In this document: positions 11,801 to 25,217 of the stretch, one piece after another
Layout: each line of letters starts with the position of its first letter
Position numbering within the stretch: the first letter of the stretch is position 1
Source of the DNA: Octodonta nipae
Taxonomy: Eukaryota; Arthropoda; Insecta; Coleoptera; Chrysomelidae
Reading direction: 5' to 3'
DNA length: 64,000 nucleotides
Assembly (NCBI GenBank): GCA_034190945.1
Contig: CM067219.1
Coordinates: 67,562,456-67,626,455, forward strand
The notes under the pieces: generated by a model
Database searches by the model: none
Seen by the model: the letters and a program-made list of their open reading frames with translations, nothing else
Told to the model about the DNA's origin: nothing
Position numbers and translations under genes: made by a program

Positions 11801-12620
11801 GAACTTATCCCTTTCTTTAAACAAATGGTTTATGGTGTTTCAGGTTTTTTTTTGGTTGAAGGATATGCACAACCTATTGTTTTCTGGATTTGTTAAAGAA
11901 TTTATATTAAAAAAATGTTCGTGAGTAAGTCATTTCTTTTGGATATCTCTCCTACTTCTACGAGTAAACTTTTTAAAAATGTTTCTGCATGTCACAGTTC
12001 GTTCCCTGTCCTTTCTAGGTCTGGGAAAATATTATCAAATGAGAAACAATGTGTGCATTCACACTACGTGCCTGTCAAAGTCCAGTCCATTCCCGCTCCA
12101 CGACCGATCAGTAGATTCAAACATAGTCCGATTCGTTCTCGATCTGCTTCAGGTCTGGTCAAACATTCGCAAATGTTTGTATTCTCTATTGTATGATCTG
12201 TAATTCACTTTTATGCCAGTCAAGGTCCGGTCGAGTCCCGCTCCGGTAAAAATATCTTTCAAAGATATTTTGAACGAACCTAGTTCGAACACAGGGCCGA
12301 AACTGGGATTTTTTGAGGTGGGGGGGGGATAGGTGATAACTGAAAAAATAAACTGTTACCAAGAGCAAATTTTAGCAAATTGAAAATATGATTTTTATTA
12401 AGCTTATATCTCAGATTTCTATTCCAGAAAACTACTGTTATGTGTATGAAAAGAAATATATTTATTTCTTTGATTCCTGAACTTTATGAAGGGATATGTT
12501 TATCTATACAGTGATGACGCGTGGGTTGGAACAAATTCATTTAAAATTCAGGTGTTGGTTTTTTGGAAAAACGCTCGGCATGTGGTTTTTTTTGGACTGC
12601 GATTTCTGTAATGATTAACT
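11801..12620. other. Non-genic interval with short palindromes
   Basis: No gene is seen. A 23-base palindrome (arms of 11 around one base) lies at 12249-12271. Just upstream are two diverged copies of a 'gtccagtccattcccgctcc' type block (near 12081 and 12225). A short run of G occurs near 12321. Confidence 0.5.
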
Positions 12621-13392
12621 CATTTATACAAGGTGGGCCAGAAATAAATTGCGACCATCAACTTCATTTTTTCAAATGGAAACATTTGTTATTTATTTTA
12701 TTTTTGAACAACTTATTTTTACCGTTATTTTCACATACAAGGTTGTTAAATATAGGGTGGAGTAGAGTGATAATTATAGTGTGGGTAAAATAGTGTTTGT
12801 TAGAAAATTTTTGTTAGATAAGGTAGAGCATGAGCAGTTGCATAAATGGAGCACCTGAAATATGCGGCGAAGTCAAATTATAGTTACACAGTGTGATTCA
12901 AACAAGGTTAGGAAAAGTTGCAAATGAAGAGTGGTTTAAATGAAGTGCGGAGAGAAATTATATTTTATACTGTGATTACAAAAATATGAGGAAGAAGGGA
13001 GGAGTAGAGTTAAGTAGTTAAGTAATTATGAATAGTTACTTAGGGTGTTCCATAAACAGTTGAAGTTTTGGTGAAATTTATTGGGAATTGATGGATTTAA
13101 ATTTATACAAGGTGGTACAAAAATGTTACTGGGTGTCCGATAAGTAGTTGCTCATACAAAGTGGTTGAACTAGAGGGTGGTGTAGAATTATAGTTAAACA
13201 ATGTAGTTAAAAAAATTTCTACGATAGAATATGAGCTGTTGCATATACGCAATATCTGAAATATGGGGCGAAGATAATTATAGTTATACAGTGTGATAAT
13301 AACAATGTTAGAAAAAGTAGCATATAAGCGGTGGTTGAAATAAAATGTGGAGACAAATTATACTTTCCAAGGTGGTTCAAAAATATCAGAAA

Positions 13393-13445
<53 letters not shown>

Positions 13446-14250
13446 AAGCAGTTGCATAGATAAGATACTTGAAATATAGTTAAGTGTTTATAAAATGGTA
13501 TATTTGGTAGCCCCTAAGCAGATGCACCTACATGGTGGTTGAAATATTTTGTCCAGTAAAATTATGGTTATACAGGATGTTTCAAAAACCGATAGACAAA
13601 TAAGTCGGTTCAAAAATATCAGAAAATTTATTTATATAGTGCAGTTCATAAGCAGTTGCATAGATAAGATACTTGAAATATAGTTAAGTGTTTATAAAAT
13701 GGTATATTTGATGGCCCCTAAGCAGATGCACCTACATGGTGGTTGAATATTTTGTCCAGTAAAATTATGGTTATACAGGATGGTTGAAAAACCGATAGAC
13801 AAATAAGTTCTAATGATTGATTAATTGGCAGCAATATATAGAGCATGGTTTAAATATAGATGCAAGTAGAGTTATAGTTATACAAAACGGTTCAAAAAAA
13901 GTTGAATAAAATTGTTATATAGGGGGGGGGCAATTATCTTTTGCAGTTTGGGTGAAATATGTTGGGAAGTAGTGGATTTATGTTATGCAGAGTGGTACAA
14001 ACAATATTATATTGGTTGAAATTGAGGGCGGAGTAGGATCAAAAAACGCTTAAGTTGTCATATAGGGTAGACCCTGAACAATTACATACTACTATAGTAC
14101 AACTTGAAATACGGGGTGAAGCAAAATTATAGTTATATAGTGTGTTTAACACAATGTAAAAAAAATTTATATAAAGGGTGGAGAGAAATTATACTTTACC
14201 AGATTGCTCAAAATGATCAGAAATAATTATTATATATCGTAACACATTTC
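12620..14250. repeat. Diverged tandem repeat field ('gaagtaaaattatagttatacagggtg' type)
   Basis: The region is filled by irregular copies of a block of several tens of bases whose recurrent words are 'ggttgaaatat', 'aaaattatagttatacag' and 'agcagttgcata'. A clean direct duplication with a 204-bp period pairs 13447-13603 with 13651-13808. A TA tract lies at 13396-13439. The same words fill the interior of the Helitron at 50279-51222 and the segment 34740-35060. The field is noncoding. Confidence 0.75.
13396..13439. repeat. (TA)n microsatellite
   Basis: A 44-bp TA tract within the repeat field. Confidence 0.95.
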
Positions 14251-14298
14251 ATGCTTCAGAAGGAGTGATACTTTTATTTAATTAATTTAATTTAATTT

Positions 14299-14450
14299 TA
14301 AACCGATATTTCTAGGACAAACATTAAAAATAGTCGTTATGAGGTTTAAACCCACAGAAATGACATTCTTGGAGTTAAAATACCTCGTTCTATTATTAAA
14401 TTTTCTAACTTTGGGGCTCTAAGTAGAGCCCCCCCCTTGGATCCTCCTAT
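14299..14450 (+). mobile_element. Truncated copy of the CAGGGGCGGAT MITE family
   Basis: It contains the family's internal block 'attaaaaatagtcgtt ... gtttaaac ... cttggagtta' and the right-end word 'ccttggatcc'. The left end is missing. It is related to the copies at 52518, 60965 and 61709. Confidence 0.65.
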
Positions 14451-14611
14451 GGGGTGGCCCATATGCACTGCAGTTTGGGTGAAATATATTCGGGATTTAT
14501 AGATATGTAGAGTAGTTCTAAGAAGTTTGAAAAAAATTGTTATATAGAATAGCCGAGGTGTTTCATAACCTATTTATTTTTGCAAAGAATTATACATTCA
14601 ATACGCGGGTG

Positions 14612-15756
14612 AAACCGCCGCACTATGGGTCAATAACGGAAACCTAATATCTTGAGAACAAATAGAGATATCGAAACAACTTTTTTTAAAAATTCAACCT
14701 TAGGTTATGTAGATTAAGGGAAAATTATTTAGAATCTCATCATCGGCTATTATAGGGGTGGAAATAGGGGGTAAGATGGGGCACATATCAAAATTCGATC
14801 TTTTTTTGATTTTGTTTTTAGTATATCTCAAAGACAAATAGAGATATTTATACACGTTTTTTTTTAATTGTAGAGTTATTAATATAGATTATAAAAATAT
14901 TTATTGCAAAACTATCCTCTCAAAAATATAGGTGAAAACGGGGTGAGCGGGTGAAAACGTAAAAATCATGGAAATCGTTTTCCCCCATACGAATGAAAAA
15001 TGGTTGTCTGATTCATTCTAATATCTCACAAAACGCAATACAATAATTTTCTTTTACGAAAACAATAGTTACATGGTTTTTATTGATATGTACCCAAAGA
15101 ATGTTGGATCATAAAAAAAGGTTAAAGATAAAAGGTTTGAATGTGATGCATTGCTTCTAATCATTTAGCACATACTTCGAAAAGAATCAACCCTCAAAAT
15201 AACAAAAATAAAAAATTATTAATTTAACTAAAAATTGTAGAAAAATATTCAAAACAATTGACTGAAAATTCACTTACGAGACTCATCAACGATTTTTTTT
15301 CACTCCCATTCCCCCGAAGTCATTCCTATAGTGAAAAATGATAATGATAAACAATCTCCACAGTAGAAAATGATAACGAAATGGTCAGCGTCCAATGAAA
15401 CACTAAACAGTATTTTGTTGGCTATTTTTACACTTTTTACTCGCTCCCCCCTATCCTCACCTATATTTTTGGGATGATAGCTTTCCAATAAATATATTTT
15501 TTTCTATGTTTTTACTATACACATGCTTTTTACAATTTAAAAAGCATGTGTATAGATATCTCTAGTTGTCTTTGAGATATACAAAAAACAAAAGAAAAAA
15601 GATCGAATTTTGAAATGTGCACCATTTTACCCCTCATTTCCACCCACAGAAAGTCCAATTTAAAAAAAAAATGTTTCCATATCTCTATTCTTTCTCAAGA
15701 TATTAGGTTTCCATTAAAAAAAAATGCCATTTGACCCACAGTGCGCCGGTAACGGC
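14612..15756. mobile_element. Long-inverted-repeat (foldback/MITE-like) element
   Basis: Arms 14612-14975 and 15425-15756 match in reverse complement. Shared words include 'accgccgcactatgggtca' against its inverse at 15735-15755, the 'tatcttgaga' block and the 'gagatatacaaaaaac' block. The central 450 bp is unique. No transposase is seen. A target duplication was not recognised, and the class is unknown. Confidence 0.7.
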
Positions 15757-16019
15757 TAGTATTACTGAAATCCTTCACAATGTACTTTATAACCGGATCA
15801 CTGCTATTCAGTTTTCCGACAACTTATTTGATGCAATAAAATTATAATTTAGGAATTCCCAAATACTGATCTCAAATATCCAAATATCTGTTTGGGATTA
15901 GCGTCAGGCTTACATGTAATTTGAATACCATAAGCCTTATTATAGCTGGAAAATTCTGAACTGTCGTTTATTGTCCTTTAATCATGGCCCTTTCATTAGT
16001 GATGATATATTTATATTCG

Positions 16020-16630
16020 TCATAATGAGCCCTTTGATGTGATATATTACATGATGCGTTAGAAACAATTTTAATTTTATATTTTCCATTTAATTCTGTA
16101 ATGTGCCCCCCCCAAAAAAAAAAATTAGGATTAAGGGTTTCTCCTTATTTTTCCTGTAAAGTTCAGGTGAGGCCCTGTATCTCTATTTTTTTTCAAGTGG
16201 TACATCTTATAGTTTCGGCGACAAGGGGGATGGGTAATTATTTGAATACTTTTGTTAATATCTTTTAAATCACTTATTTTTAAAATATAAAAAAAAATAT
16301 TTATTTGTTTTCCTCAGAACCCTTTCATTGGATGCATTACATGATGGTATGAAACTTTTTTAATTTTTAATTTAATTCTATAATTTGCCCCCTAAAATTA
16401 AAATTAGGGGTTTCTCCTTATTTTTCCTGTAAACTTTTAGCAACGTCCTAAGTAATAGATTTTTTTTAAATTTTCCCCTAAATCAAAATTTCTTCGTTTA
16501 CGATATTTATTCCTGGTCCTGGTCGGGTCATCAAACTATATTGATACCAAATTTCAACCTTTCAAATTGCTGTGATGTGATAGACGGAGAAATCAGGAGT
16601 GATATATATATACGGAATCCTAAACAAGGG
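16020..16630 (+). repeat. Copy of the 283-bp repeat family ending in 'cggaatcctaaa'
   Basis: It shares with 33535-34735 the ordered words 'tttcattggatgcattacatgatg', 'tttgccccctaaaat', 'gtttctccttatttttcc' and 'tagtttcggcgacaaggggg', and the terminal 'atatatacggaatcctaaa'. The family resembles the 3' noncoding part of a retroelement, but I cannot assign it. Confidence 0.6.
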
Positions 16631-17135
16631 TATACCTAAATATTGTATAGTTCCAGTAAAACTGAAATCTTTGGACCAACCCATGATAATCTTTTTAGGG
16701 TTTAAACAGATTCCATGTGTCAAGATATTAAATGCACGAAGTTTTGGAAATTCCAGTTCTATGATATATATAGTAAGTATAACACTGAGCATTCGTCGCC
16801 CCTTTTTGGGTACCTGTAATTATGGCAAAATTGTATTAGCTGAGAATTCCAGGTTAAACCTTTTTCCAATATTTCCCTTTAATTTCCTATTTGTCTAAAT
16901 AATTGAATATACCTGTTTCAGTTATTGTTTTGTTAACGCCCATAACTAAAATTCTGTTTTGTGATTTGATTTTGAAATTGACAAGTAAATCAGATACTTG
17001 AAATCCCTAGTTAATAGTTATTGTATATATTTAATATAACTAAATTATCCTTTATGTAAAAGGTGGCTTCAAATTTGTGAAAAAAAATAAATTCAAATAC
17101 AGTTTTACAAAAGAAATTACTGACCTATTTTATTA

Positions 17136-17414
17136 TTATATATGATGTAAACTGAAATGAAATGTTTTCATTTTGTAATTTTCTTTAAACTCATTTCGAA
17201 CGTACCCAGATCCATTCGAAAGTATTGTAAAATTTTTCTCCTTTCTTTTATTAAATAAACATAGAGAGTGTGGTATTTTCCCTCCTCGTTGCATTAAAAT
17301 CGGATGCACCCACATTCTTCTCTTTCGTTCATTTTGTTTTCGTGGGTTGCTACAATTATCTTCTTCATCAAGAACCTGAGCTATAATAGATAATTCTTCA
17401 ATCCAAAAATTCAA
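17136..17414 (-). pseudogene. Possible PIF/Harbinger (HARBI1-like) N-terminal fragment
   Basis: The translation contains KRRMWVHPILMQR followed by a basic stretch. This resembles the N-terminal region that precedes the DDE domain in HARBI1/ALP1-like Harbinger nucleases (an R-R-W-V-H-P-I core). The catalytic domain is not found downstream on the minus strand. The segment after the motif does not align well to the family and may be out of frame. It is a relic if real, and a chance match is possible. Confidence 0.4.
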
Positions 17415-18526
17415 TGACTTTTTTCGCCCATAAATATTAGAAGTAAGAAAATATTTTACTTGAGTTAATTTTATTATCAGTTACGAGGCTCACACATCCA
17501 ACTTCGAGTATTGACAGTTTAAGACGTCAGGATGACAGAGAACGAACTGTGAATAGGGAGATTGGAATAGGACTAAACGGAGAACAGACAAAGATCGAGA
17601 TTAGACCGGGAACGAATTGTGACCGACAATATAATATGGATCAAGCCTTATAGTCTCCTAGCTTTAACTTCAGGACCATGTTTAAATTTTTCTTTTAATG
17701 AATATCGGTCCATTTGATAATTTGTGGAACGCTCAGACTAACTCCAGACATATACATTCTGTCAGTGCCAAATTCGGAATACGCAGAACATTTCCCTCAA
17801 ACCCCGTTAGTTAGATAAATGGAAGTAATGGCACCATAACTATCGTATTTGCGTTCTTACACTCCTTGAGCACCTGCCTTCTTTGCGGCTGGCAATTGAT
17901 TATGTTAGGCGAAATTTCTTGACAAAATTGTAAGTTATACCTTTTTTTACATAGCGCACCAAGAAATTGTAGAAAGACTCGCCATGTATTCTTCTCAAAT
18001 TTAAAGTATTTTTACATATTTTATCATGATTAGCTAGTCGTAGCTGTCAATTACCACCGATATCGAACGAAGCAAAATTTCTCATTACGCCTAGTCAATT
18101 TTGCAAAATAAGAGAAATTAGCTATCAGGATGTTAAAACATGCCTACCTTTACCTTATCATAGGTCAGTTATTTCTTACAAATTCTTTTGCGCTATATCT
18201 CATTGTACCCGGAAAGATACAAGCTTTGAGAATCTTACTTTTAAAGCTATACACATTACACAGTGGCCTTAAAAAGTACGTTCCAGCATTTTGTTTATAA
18301 AACTGATTCTAAAAATATAAAGTCAGCACACTGACACCGTCAATTGCTCCTAAACTTGCCAACTTTAATTAAAATCGTTCTATAGATAAAAAAGTTATAA
18401 CATGACAATAAAATTCCCTTTATTTGAAAACCCTGTATAAATTTAGTTTCAATTTGGCTCATAAACATAAAAAAGTTTTCTGTTTAATTAAAAATACAAA
18501 CTACTTATAACTTGTCTCATAAACAA
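17415..18526. other. Non-genic interval
   Basis: AT-rich and without a supported gene. A short direct theme 'gaacga(a)ttgtga' recurs near 17541 and 17611. Confidence 0.4.
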
Positions 18527-18650
18527 AAATATTATAGTGTTACCGCGGGTGAAGTGCACGAGAGGAAAAAAAGTTTATTTTTCATTTTACACCTAAAAGT
18601 CATTCTTTATAAAACGTTCTGCTTCTCGAGGAAATCAATTTAAAATATAA
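18527..18650 (+). repeat. Left inverted repeat flanking decayed transposase
   Basis: The block containing 'cgagaggaaaaaaagtttat' and 'aagtcattctttat' is matched in reverse complement at 19842-19965 with many substitutions. The two arms bracket the transposase remnant at 18960-19619. A TIR-like ATACAGGGTG follows at 18667. Confidence 0.6.
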
Positions 18651-18959
18651 AAAGGTTCAATCAGATATACAGGGTGTTAATAAATTAGCAGGAATATAAA
18701 ATGCCTCAAAAGAGAAGTATTATTATTTATTAGTTTTATCAAAATTGTCATAACACAAAATTGTTTTTAAACTAACATAAAGTGAAAATAAAAATTTTGA
18801 AATGAAAATTCGAATATTTAAACTTATTATAATTAGCAACCTCCCACTACTAATAGTAAAATTACCGTACAATTTACGAATGATTCGTGGTTTATTAAAG
18901 TTCATAAATTGCTACTTGTATGCACTCTTGTAACATTTCGCTGACATGTCGAAGGTTGA

Positions 18960-19619
18960 GTTAAGATACCTCACAAAAAAGAAGTCCAATAATGAAAGGT
19001 TAGGCGACCTAGCTGGATAATTGATATGGCTAAACCTCCCTATTCATCTTGTACCAAAATGATTGCCTGACCAATGCTATGGAATGAATAGAACAACCGT
19101 CTTGTTCCCAAATTATGTTAACACGTATTTCTGGTTCTCATGTATTAAGAAATAGTGAGACAACTGTTTCCAAAATGTTCAAATACACGGTTTAAATCGT
19201 CCTCTATAAAATATGGATCAATAATTTGATAAAAAAAAGTTCATACCATACAACTTTTTCATAACGCTGACTTAGCTTGTTGATAACACAATTAGGATTG
19301 TTAAAAGCCTAAGGACGACAATTTTGGGAACGACGTGCCTGTTTACGCAGAATGTGGATTCATCGGTAACAAAAATTAATATAAGAAAACTTTTGTTTTG
19401 TTTCTCACCTATCCATGAACAAAATTCTATACATTTCTCTTCATCTACAGGTTCAAGTGTATGTTGCAGCTTTAGCTTGAAAGGTTTAATTTTGCTTAAT
19501 TCCAATAGTTTGGCACGTTTCCTTAAAGATAATTTCAGGTTATTTAAAACTAACCCTGTTGGTAATAATGTAACTGCGTCACTTTCGTCGTATGTTTCTT
19601 TAGATTTCTTCACATTCAT
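18960..19619 (-). pseudogene. Decayed DDE transposase (IS630/mariner-like)
   Basis: On the minus strand the open segment 19272-19619 carries the region before the first catalytic residue (EEKCIEFCSWI) and a TDESTF first-aspartate motif near 19361. Further downstream, about 18976-19021, the same strand reads N-Y-P-A-R-S-P-N-L-S-L-L-D-F-F-F. This is the family's third-aspartate motif with D changed to N. The stretch between them is full of stops and deletions. It is a different, older copy from the element at 8138-9201. Confidence 0.7.
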
Positions 19620-19841
19620 ACCGACCCATTTTCCTGCATTTTATAAATAATCCCTTGGACACAAACGTATTAAGAAATTTTTTATGGAAGAGGATCTATT
19701 GCGTATTGATATGACACATTTCCAATACTACAACACTATTAAATAATTTTTGTAATTTTTTTAGAAATCAGAATTCTGACAGATGTTTATTTGATGTTTA
19801 TGAAGGTGGGAGATAGCTATGTAGAAGGGGGTATTTCCTAA

Positions 19842-19965
19842 TTTTCATATTGGTAATTGATTTTCTCGACAAAGCAGGACAGAATAAAGAATAACTTTTT
19901 GCCGTAAAATTAAAAATAAAGATTTTTTCCTCTTGTGTACCCTATCTGCGGACACATCATATACA
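19842..19965 (-). repeat. Right inverted repeat flanking decayed transposase
   Basis: Reverse-complement partner of 18527-18650. The minus-strand frame through this area has no recognisable product. Confidence 0.55.
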
Positions 19966-21529
19966 TCCAAACTTTTTTGGTTCACTCCATGATGATGAGA
20001 GCTTAACTGTTGAAACATCGTTGAGTGTAAGGGTTTGGTGTTAGGATACCCAATTTTGTGTTTATACGTCTGTGACACACCATAGGTTCCACAGCTTTAT
20101 CGGTGTATGCATTAAGAATAGAAGAACTGCTTTATATAATTATGAAGCACAATTTAGGGTATAATTTTTGATTAAGCCAAAATAAGTAAATTTCATTATT
20201 TCGGTTTCAATATGATAGGCCGTATTTGGGCGATCAAAATGTGCATACTTTTAGAACCGCGAATTTCGAAAATCGGACATTCGTTACATCATTAATTTGT
20301 AGATGTTCCTAAAATTTATCAACCACGTGTTCCAACTAATTATTTGTCAAAAGATGGCACTGAGCTTTTGAAGACATGCAACAAAAGTACACAATTTGAA
20401 GACAAAGCGAACTATAATCTTCCAAAAAACTAAATTTCACAAATGATTTCTTGCAGACCTTGGGCAAAAGTTTACCTAAATAATCTAAAAAATTACTATT
20501 ATAATTTGGAATATAATTTAGGAAATGATTCAAATGGTAATATATATGTTATAAGTTTAATTTTGTCCTTTGTTGGATAATATAATTCCTTTTTCAAAAA
20601 AAAAAAAGAATTTTATTGTTTCCAAAAAATGTATATGAATAATGGAAAGATCGTATGTTATGTCTAGTAACTCAAAATGTAAAAATTTATAAGTATGCTT
20701 AAGTTTTTTGCTTTTTTCTTTTCATTTGTTTAAAAAATTAAAGTATTGGAAATAATTAGGAAATAAAAAAGTTTTACACAAATCAAATAAAATGAGATCG
20801 CATTTAACAATGAGAAAACCTAAAAATGCTGCTTTAAATTCACAAAAATTGTGTATACATGGTACCGTATGTTTACAGAAATACATATGCCAGTGAAACA
20901 TCAAGGCCTCTTCAAGAACCTACAGAAAAAGTAACATCAATACAACACCTATTGAAGACATATAGACAGATCGAGATGGGCAAATCATGTACTAACTGAT
21001 AATATTATACACAAATTAGACTGGGACAAGATCAAGATAATACTTAAAGACAATACTAAGAACAGAAAAAAATACAAAGTGTTTGTATGTTGTTAAAAAA
21101 TGAAATAATTTTAACACCCCTTACAGAGAAAAATTGTAACTTGGCAACAGATCATGTCAAATTAACATAAAAAGAAACTTCAAAATTAATTAGTCAAGAA
21201 CAAAAATTCACAATTGTCAAACGAAACAATTACGAAAAGTAAAGGAAAATAAATATTCATATTACCAAAGTGCTTCAGCAAAACATTCCTCGACAATTAT
21301 TCCTGAAAAGGAATCAAAATGGCACATTTAAATACAGAAATATATTGAAATTCTAAATGAACGGGCTAGTCAAATCGGCGAATGTTACACATTTGTCTTT
21401 TCATTTCGTTTTTTCTCTGAAAACTACTGACTTCCCCGAAATTTATGTGGCAACAAATGCTTGTAAAAATGCATTACTTTAGGATTTAATATAAAGTCAT
21501 TTGGTAGTGTGGTTTTCCCGTGCTTCATT
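19966..21529. other. Non-genic AT-rich interval
   Basis: No recognisable gene. A short A-tract lies near 20597. Nothing else is supported. Confidence 0.4.
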
Positions 21530-21985
21530 TTACGATTTTTGTAACGTATAGTCGCTGGCATTTTTGACGTTTTTGGTGTTTTTTATTTTTTTTTGTTTTT
21601 TTCTGAGAGTTTCGACATTTTAACATTGTGATATTTTGTTCATTTTTCACTTGTTTTATATTTTAAACATTTTTCACATTTTTAACAGTTTTGATTGACA
21701 TTTTGACCTCTCTCATTTATGGTGAGGTTTGACATTTTTAGTTACTTCTGTTAGTGTTGACATTTTTGGCGTTTTGTACATTATAAATTATGTAGATTTT
21801 TCTATTTACCATTTTTGACAATAATTTTGATAGTTTTGACAATTTTTATATTTTTGTGATTTTGATTTATAATTCATTTTTTGGAATTTATTTTCATTTT
21901 ATAAATCTTTGTCTCTCAACATTTTTTATATTTTACCTTTACATTATTGACATTTCACCTGAGATTAATCAACTAGTGAACACTT
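21530..21985. repeat. T-rich 'ttttgacattttt' degenerate repeat
   Basis: About 450 bp in which TTTGACA/TTTTTCAC-type words recur at irregular spacing on a T-rich background, ending near a C9 run at 21999. It is noncoding. Confidence 0.65.
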
Positions 21986-23590
21986 TTTAGTCCCTACCCC
22001 CCCCCCCCATAAATTCAATATTGGCAAAATGACGAATAATGTCTCTTCTTTTAAAGAAAGGAATAAGTCTATCAATTCTCATGCAATGATTAAATAATCG
22101 CAACATTTATCGGGTAGGTGATTTTCAGTACTTTAATTCTAGTCATTTCACGAGAAGAGCATATATGCAAACTCTCATGCCTGCATCATGTACTGTTAGC
22201 TACAAACTAGTGAAACCCACCCTGCTATTCAATAATAGAATTTTCACAAAATGCCACATTAAATTAAAGAATTATTACTATAATTCTCATATCTGTATAA
22301 TTTTCAGTTACAGAGAAGTAGTGAATTTCTCTTCAAAAAATAGCCCTTTGGATATCTGAATTTTAGCAAAATGAGAAAACTGGCTTTTCTTTATTTTATA
22401 GGGTGTATATACATATCAAGATTCCCATCAGTATTACTTTTTATTGTGGAGATATTGAATTCTCTGTAAAACAATAGTGACCCCAATTTCTTCCGTTCTA
22501 TTTCAATTTTGGCAAAATGACAAATCACGTATTACTTCACTCATAAAAAGGAATCCAACCTCTTAACTCTCAAGGCTCTATTGTATTCTTTAGGTTCTGA
22601 AACATAGTATTTTTTTCAAAAAAACATTTCCCGTTTCCCTGAGATATTTGAATATATACACTAATTTTCACACCTCTATCACTTTTTGTTTTCATGATTT
22701 AAATTTAATTAACATCAATAGACAACCCACTGTTCTATTAGTGACAGAATGTTTTAAATCGGTTTGCTACTTCCAGAGATTACTCCCTACAAACAAATAA
22801 ATTTATATATTGATGTGGATATCACACATATTAAGCAGGAAAACTAGTAAGACAAATCCATAGACGTGCTTTGTCTCAGTAGCAATTTATACTAGGAATA
22901 ATCTTAATGTATCTAGTCCGGACTTTCAACATATATGTGTTGACAACGATTTTGAGATATGTGGAATTAGCTATCACCCTAATTTTGGTAAAGTTATTTT
23001 ACCATGTTGTTAAAAGGCACCAGATGGTGATGTTTTCACATTTTATTCTAATATTTTTAACTTGCTGAACTCTACATATAAATATACAAGTCAAAATAAA
23101 AAATCATGGTCTGTCTAAATTTTAATATGACCGAGTTTGAAGTGCATAATACAATTCTGTGGTCAACAAAGGTAGCAAGTAGGACTTTTTCAACAATTGA
23201 CCAAATAAATTTATAAATTTTTCTGTCAGTAATACAATTTTCTGAGTTGTGGACTTCGGTACACTGGGTGGGCATGTGAAATAAATTCTGCACAATTCGA
23301 AAATCATTTAGTGACAATGCGATCGAGTCATATAACAGGGATTTTATGAATGAAAGTTAGAATTGTATATATGATATTGACAAAACTTACAGCGTCAGTT
23401 TTCCATAAACAGACACAATTATAATAAGAAATATTGGGCCACTAACGAGGTCAAGCGCTCTAGTGTAGAATTGAAAAATCTGTGCATACTTAAAAAAAAT
23501 GTAATCCCAATCAATTTAACTAATTATATAATATGAAGACATTTTTAAATCAACAAACAGCTAGTCGTGAATTCTAAAAAAACTTATTTT
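21986..23590. other. Non-genic interval upstream of LINE
   Basis: AT-rich. 'ttggcaaaatgac' type words recur near 22021 and 22508, and a related 'cacaaaatgccac' near 22247, suggesting an old tandem repeat. No supported gene. Confidence 0.4.
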
Positions 23591-23599
23591 CAGTAGAAG

Positions 23600-24890
23600 A
23601 CTAATGGTGCTACTGATAAAACGAACGCAGCCTGGAATGTTGTTGGTCAACTCACCAATAAAAATACACTCAGATGCAATAAAATATCTCTTATTAATAA
23701 TAATTACCGTCTAAAGGTGGCAGATATGTTTAACAAGTATTACAAATTAGCTCTTTGAACAGGCAAACCACAAACAAAATTTATGTCCTTGAGCAACGAC
23801 ACCTTCTGCTGCTCTGGACACGGTTTCTTTTTTCTCAAGGCCATTTCTGATTGCCGAACTACTTGAACTATTGCAAATTCTTAATAAGTAAAATTTTACC
23901 ACTTAAAACCATACTTTTATGTTTTTTAATTAATCTTTAGTTTAATTTAGGTATTTTTCATGGTGCCTTAAAGATTGGTGTTCTTTCACCAATTTTTTAA
24001 AACAGGCAATTCTCAAAAAGTCGAAAATTTCAGACCACTATTCTCAAAAAATTTTGAATATGTTTTCTTAGAAATATTTCTCTCTTTTACAGATAAGCAT
24101 AAAATTATTTCTGAAAATCAGCATGAGTTCATAAGCAGAAGATCAACTTCGTCAGGCGGGTGATCAACCTGTTGGGATTTTTTGCAACCACAGAACCGTG
24201 TTTGATTGCGTCAACCACGAAATTTTATTAGATAAATTATATAAGTATTGAGTGAAGGGAATACCTCATAACTTGACAAAAACACTATGTAAAGACATGC
24301 GATGATCAATCTTAGTTTGAAACGATTGAGTTAGACGTGCCTCAAGCATCGATACTGGGTCCAGTATGGTTTGTGCTATTTGTGAACGACCTTGATAAAC
24401 TTCTGGGTCCAAGAACATTCACTCAATAAACTGACGACACCTCAATAAAAATGTATCATAAAGTAATATAATGATCTTTTCCTAAACCATGATAAAACAA
24501 AATCAATAAGATTCCATAACAGACAATCAGCTTGTAACAAATTAGACATACATAGTACTACAGGTATAAAAATCTCTTGTAACAACAGTGAAATAAAATT
24601 TTCTGGGTCTAACTGTTGTTCGGAGTGTCAAACATTTGATAAGCAGTTTGACAGGTTGACTAACAAACTGAACTCTGTTGGATATGAAATTCGAAATTTG
24701 AAAAATGTTTTGAAATTTAAACAACTGATGATGTGCAGGTGGTTTCCTGTGTGCATTATGGAATTCGGTTTTGGGGTATTTCGAAAAGAGCGGAAACTGT
24801 GTTTATTGTTTAAAAGAAATTTTTGAGAAATATTTTTTATTTGACAAGTATGAATGAATGAATGTATGTTTATTTACGGACCAGCCATAA
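23600..24890 (+). pseudogene. Non-LTR retrotransposon (jockey/R1-type) RT, 5'-truncated
   Basis: Frames pieced together across stops show the linker before RT ('NAAWNVVGQLTNKN', 'VADMFNKYYK' near 23616-23755). Next comes the RT fingers region, NSQKVENFRP then DKHKIISENQHEF (24010-24130), then D-x-V-N-H-E-I-L-L-D-K-L near 24210 and a G-V/P-Q-(A)-S-I-L-G-P-V-like block near 24330. The downstream thumb/C-terminal region includes FDRLTNKLNSVGYEI (24645-24700). Many stops and a disrupted catalytic YxDD site show that it is dead. The same family occurs inverted at 31500-32120. Confidence 0.85.
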
Positions 24891-25156
24891 CAAATTTACA
24901 GATATAAATTTACCATAAATATAATAAAATGTATTCAAAGTAATTATAACAAAAATTATTGTCATAATGATGTTCAATGTCAAAATTATAACTGTCATCA
25001 TTCTTCAATCTGAACGATTTGCTAACTTATTTAATTAATCTCAACATATCTTAGTCTGACGAAGTAAATAAACCAAATTTACGAAAGCTCTCAGAGAAGA
25101 GCCGTTTACCCGTTAATTACGCTGCCATTGATATAACATTCGGCTGTTACTATTTA

Positions 25157-25160
<4 letters not shown>

Positions 25161-25211
<51 letters not shown>
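25161..25211. repeat. (TA)n microsatellite
   Basis: A 51-bp TA tract abutting the 3' end of a Penelope copy. Confidence 0.95.

Positions 25212-25214
<3 letters not shown>

Positions 25215-25217
<3 letters not shown>

Noticed and set aside
23072..23317. 81-residue minus-strand frame
   Set aside because: No recognisable motif, an overlapping alternative frame and AT-driven composition. Not supported as a gene.
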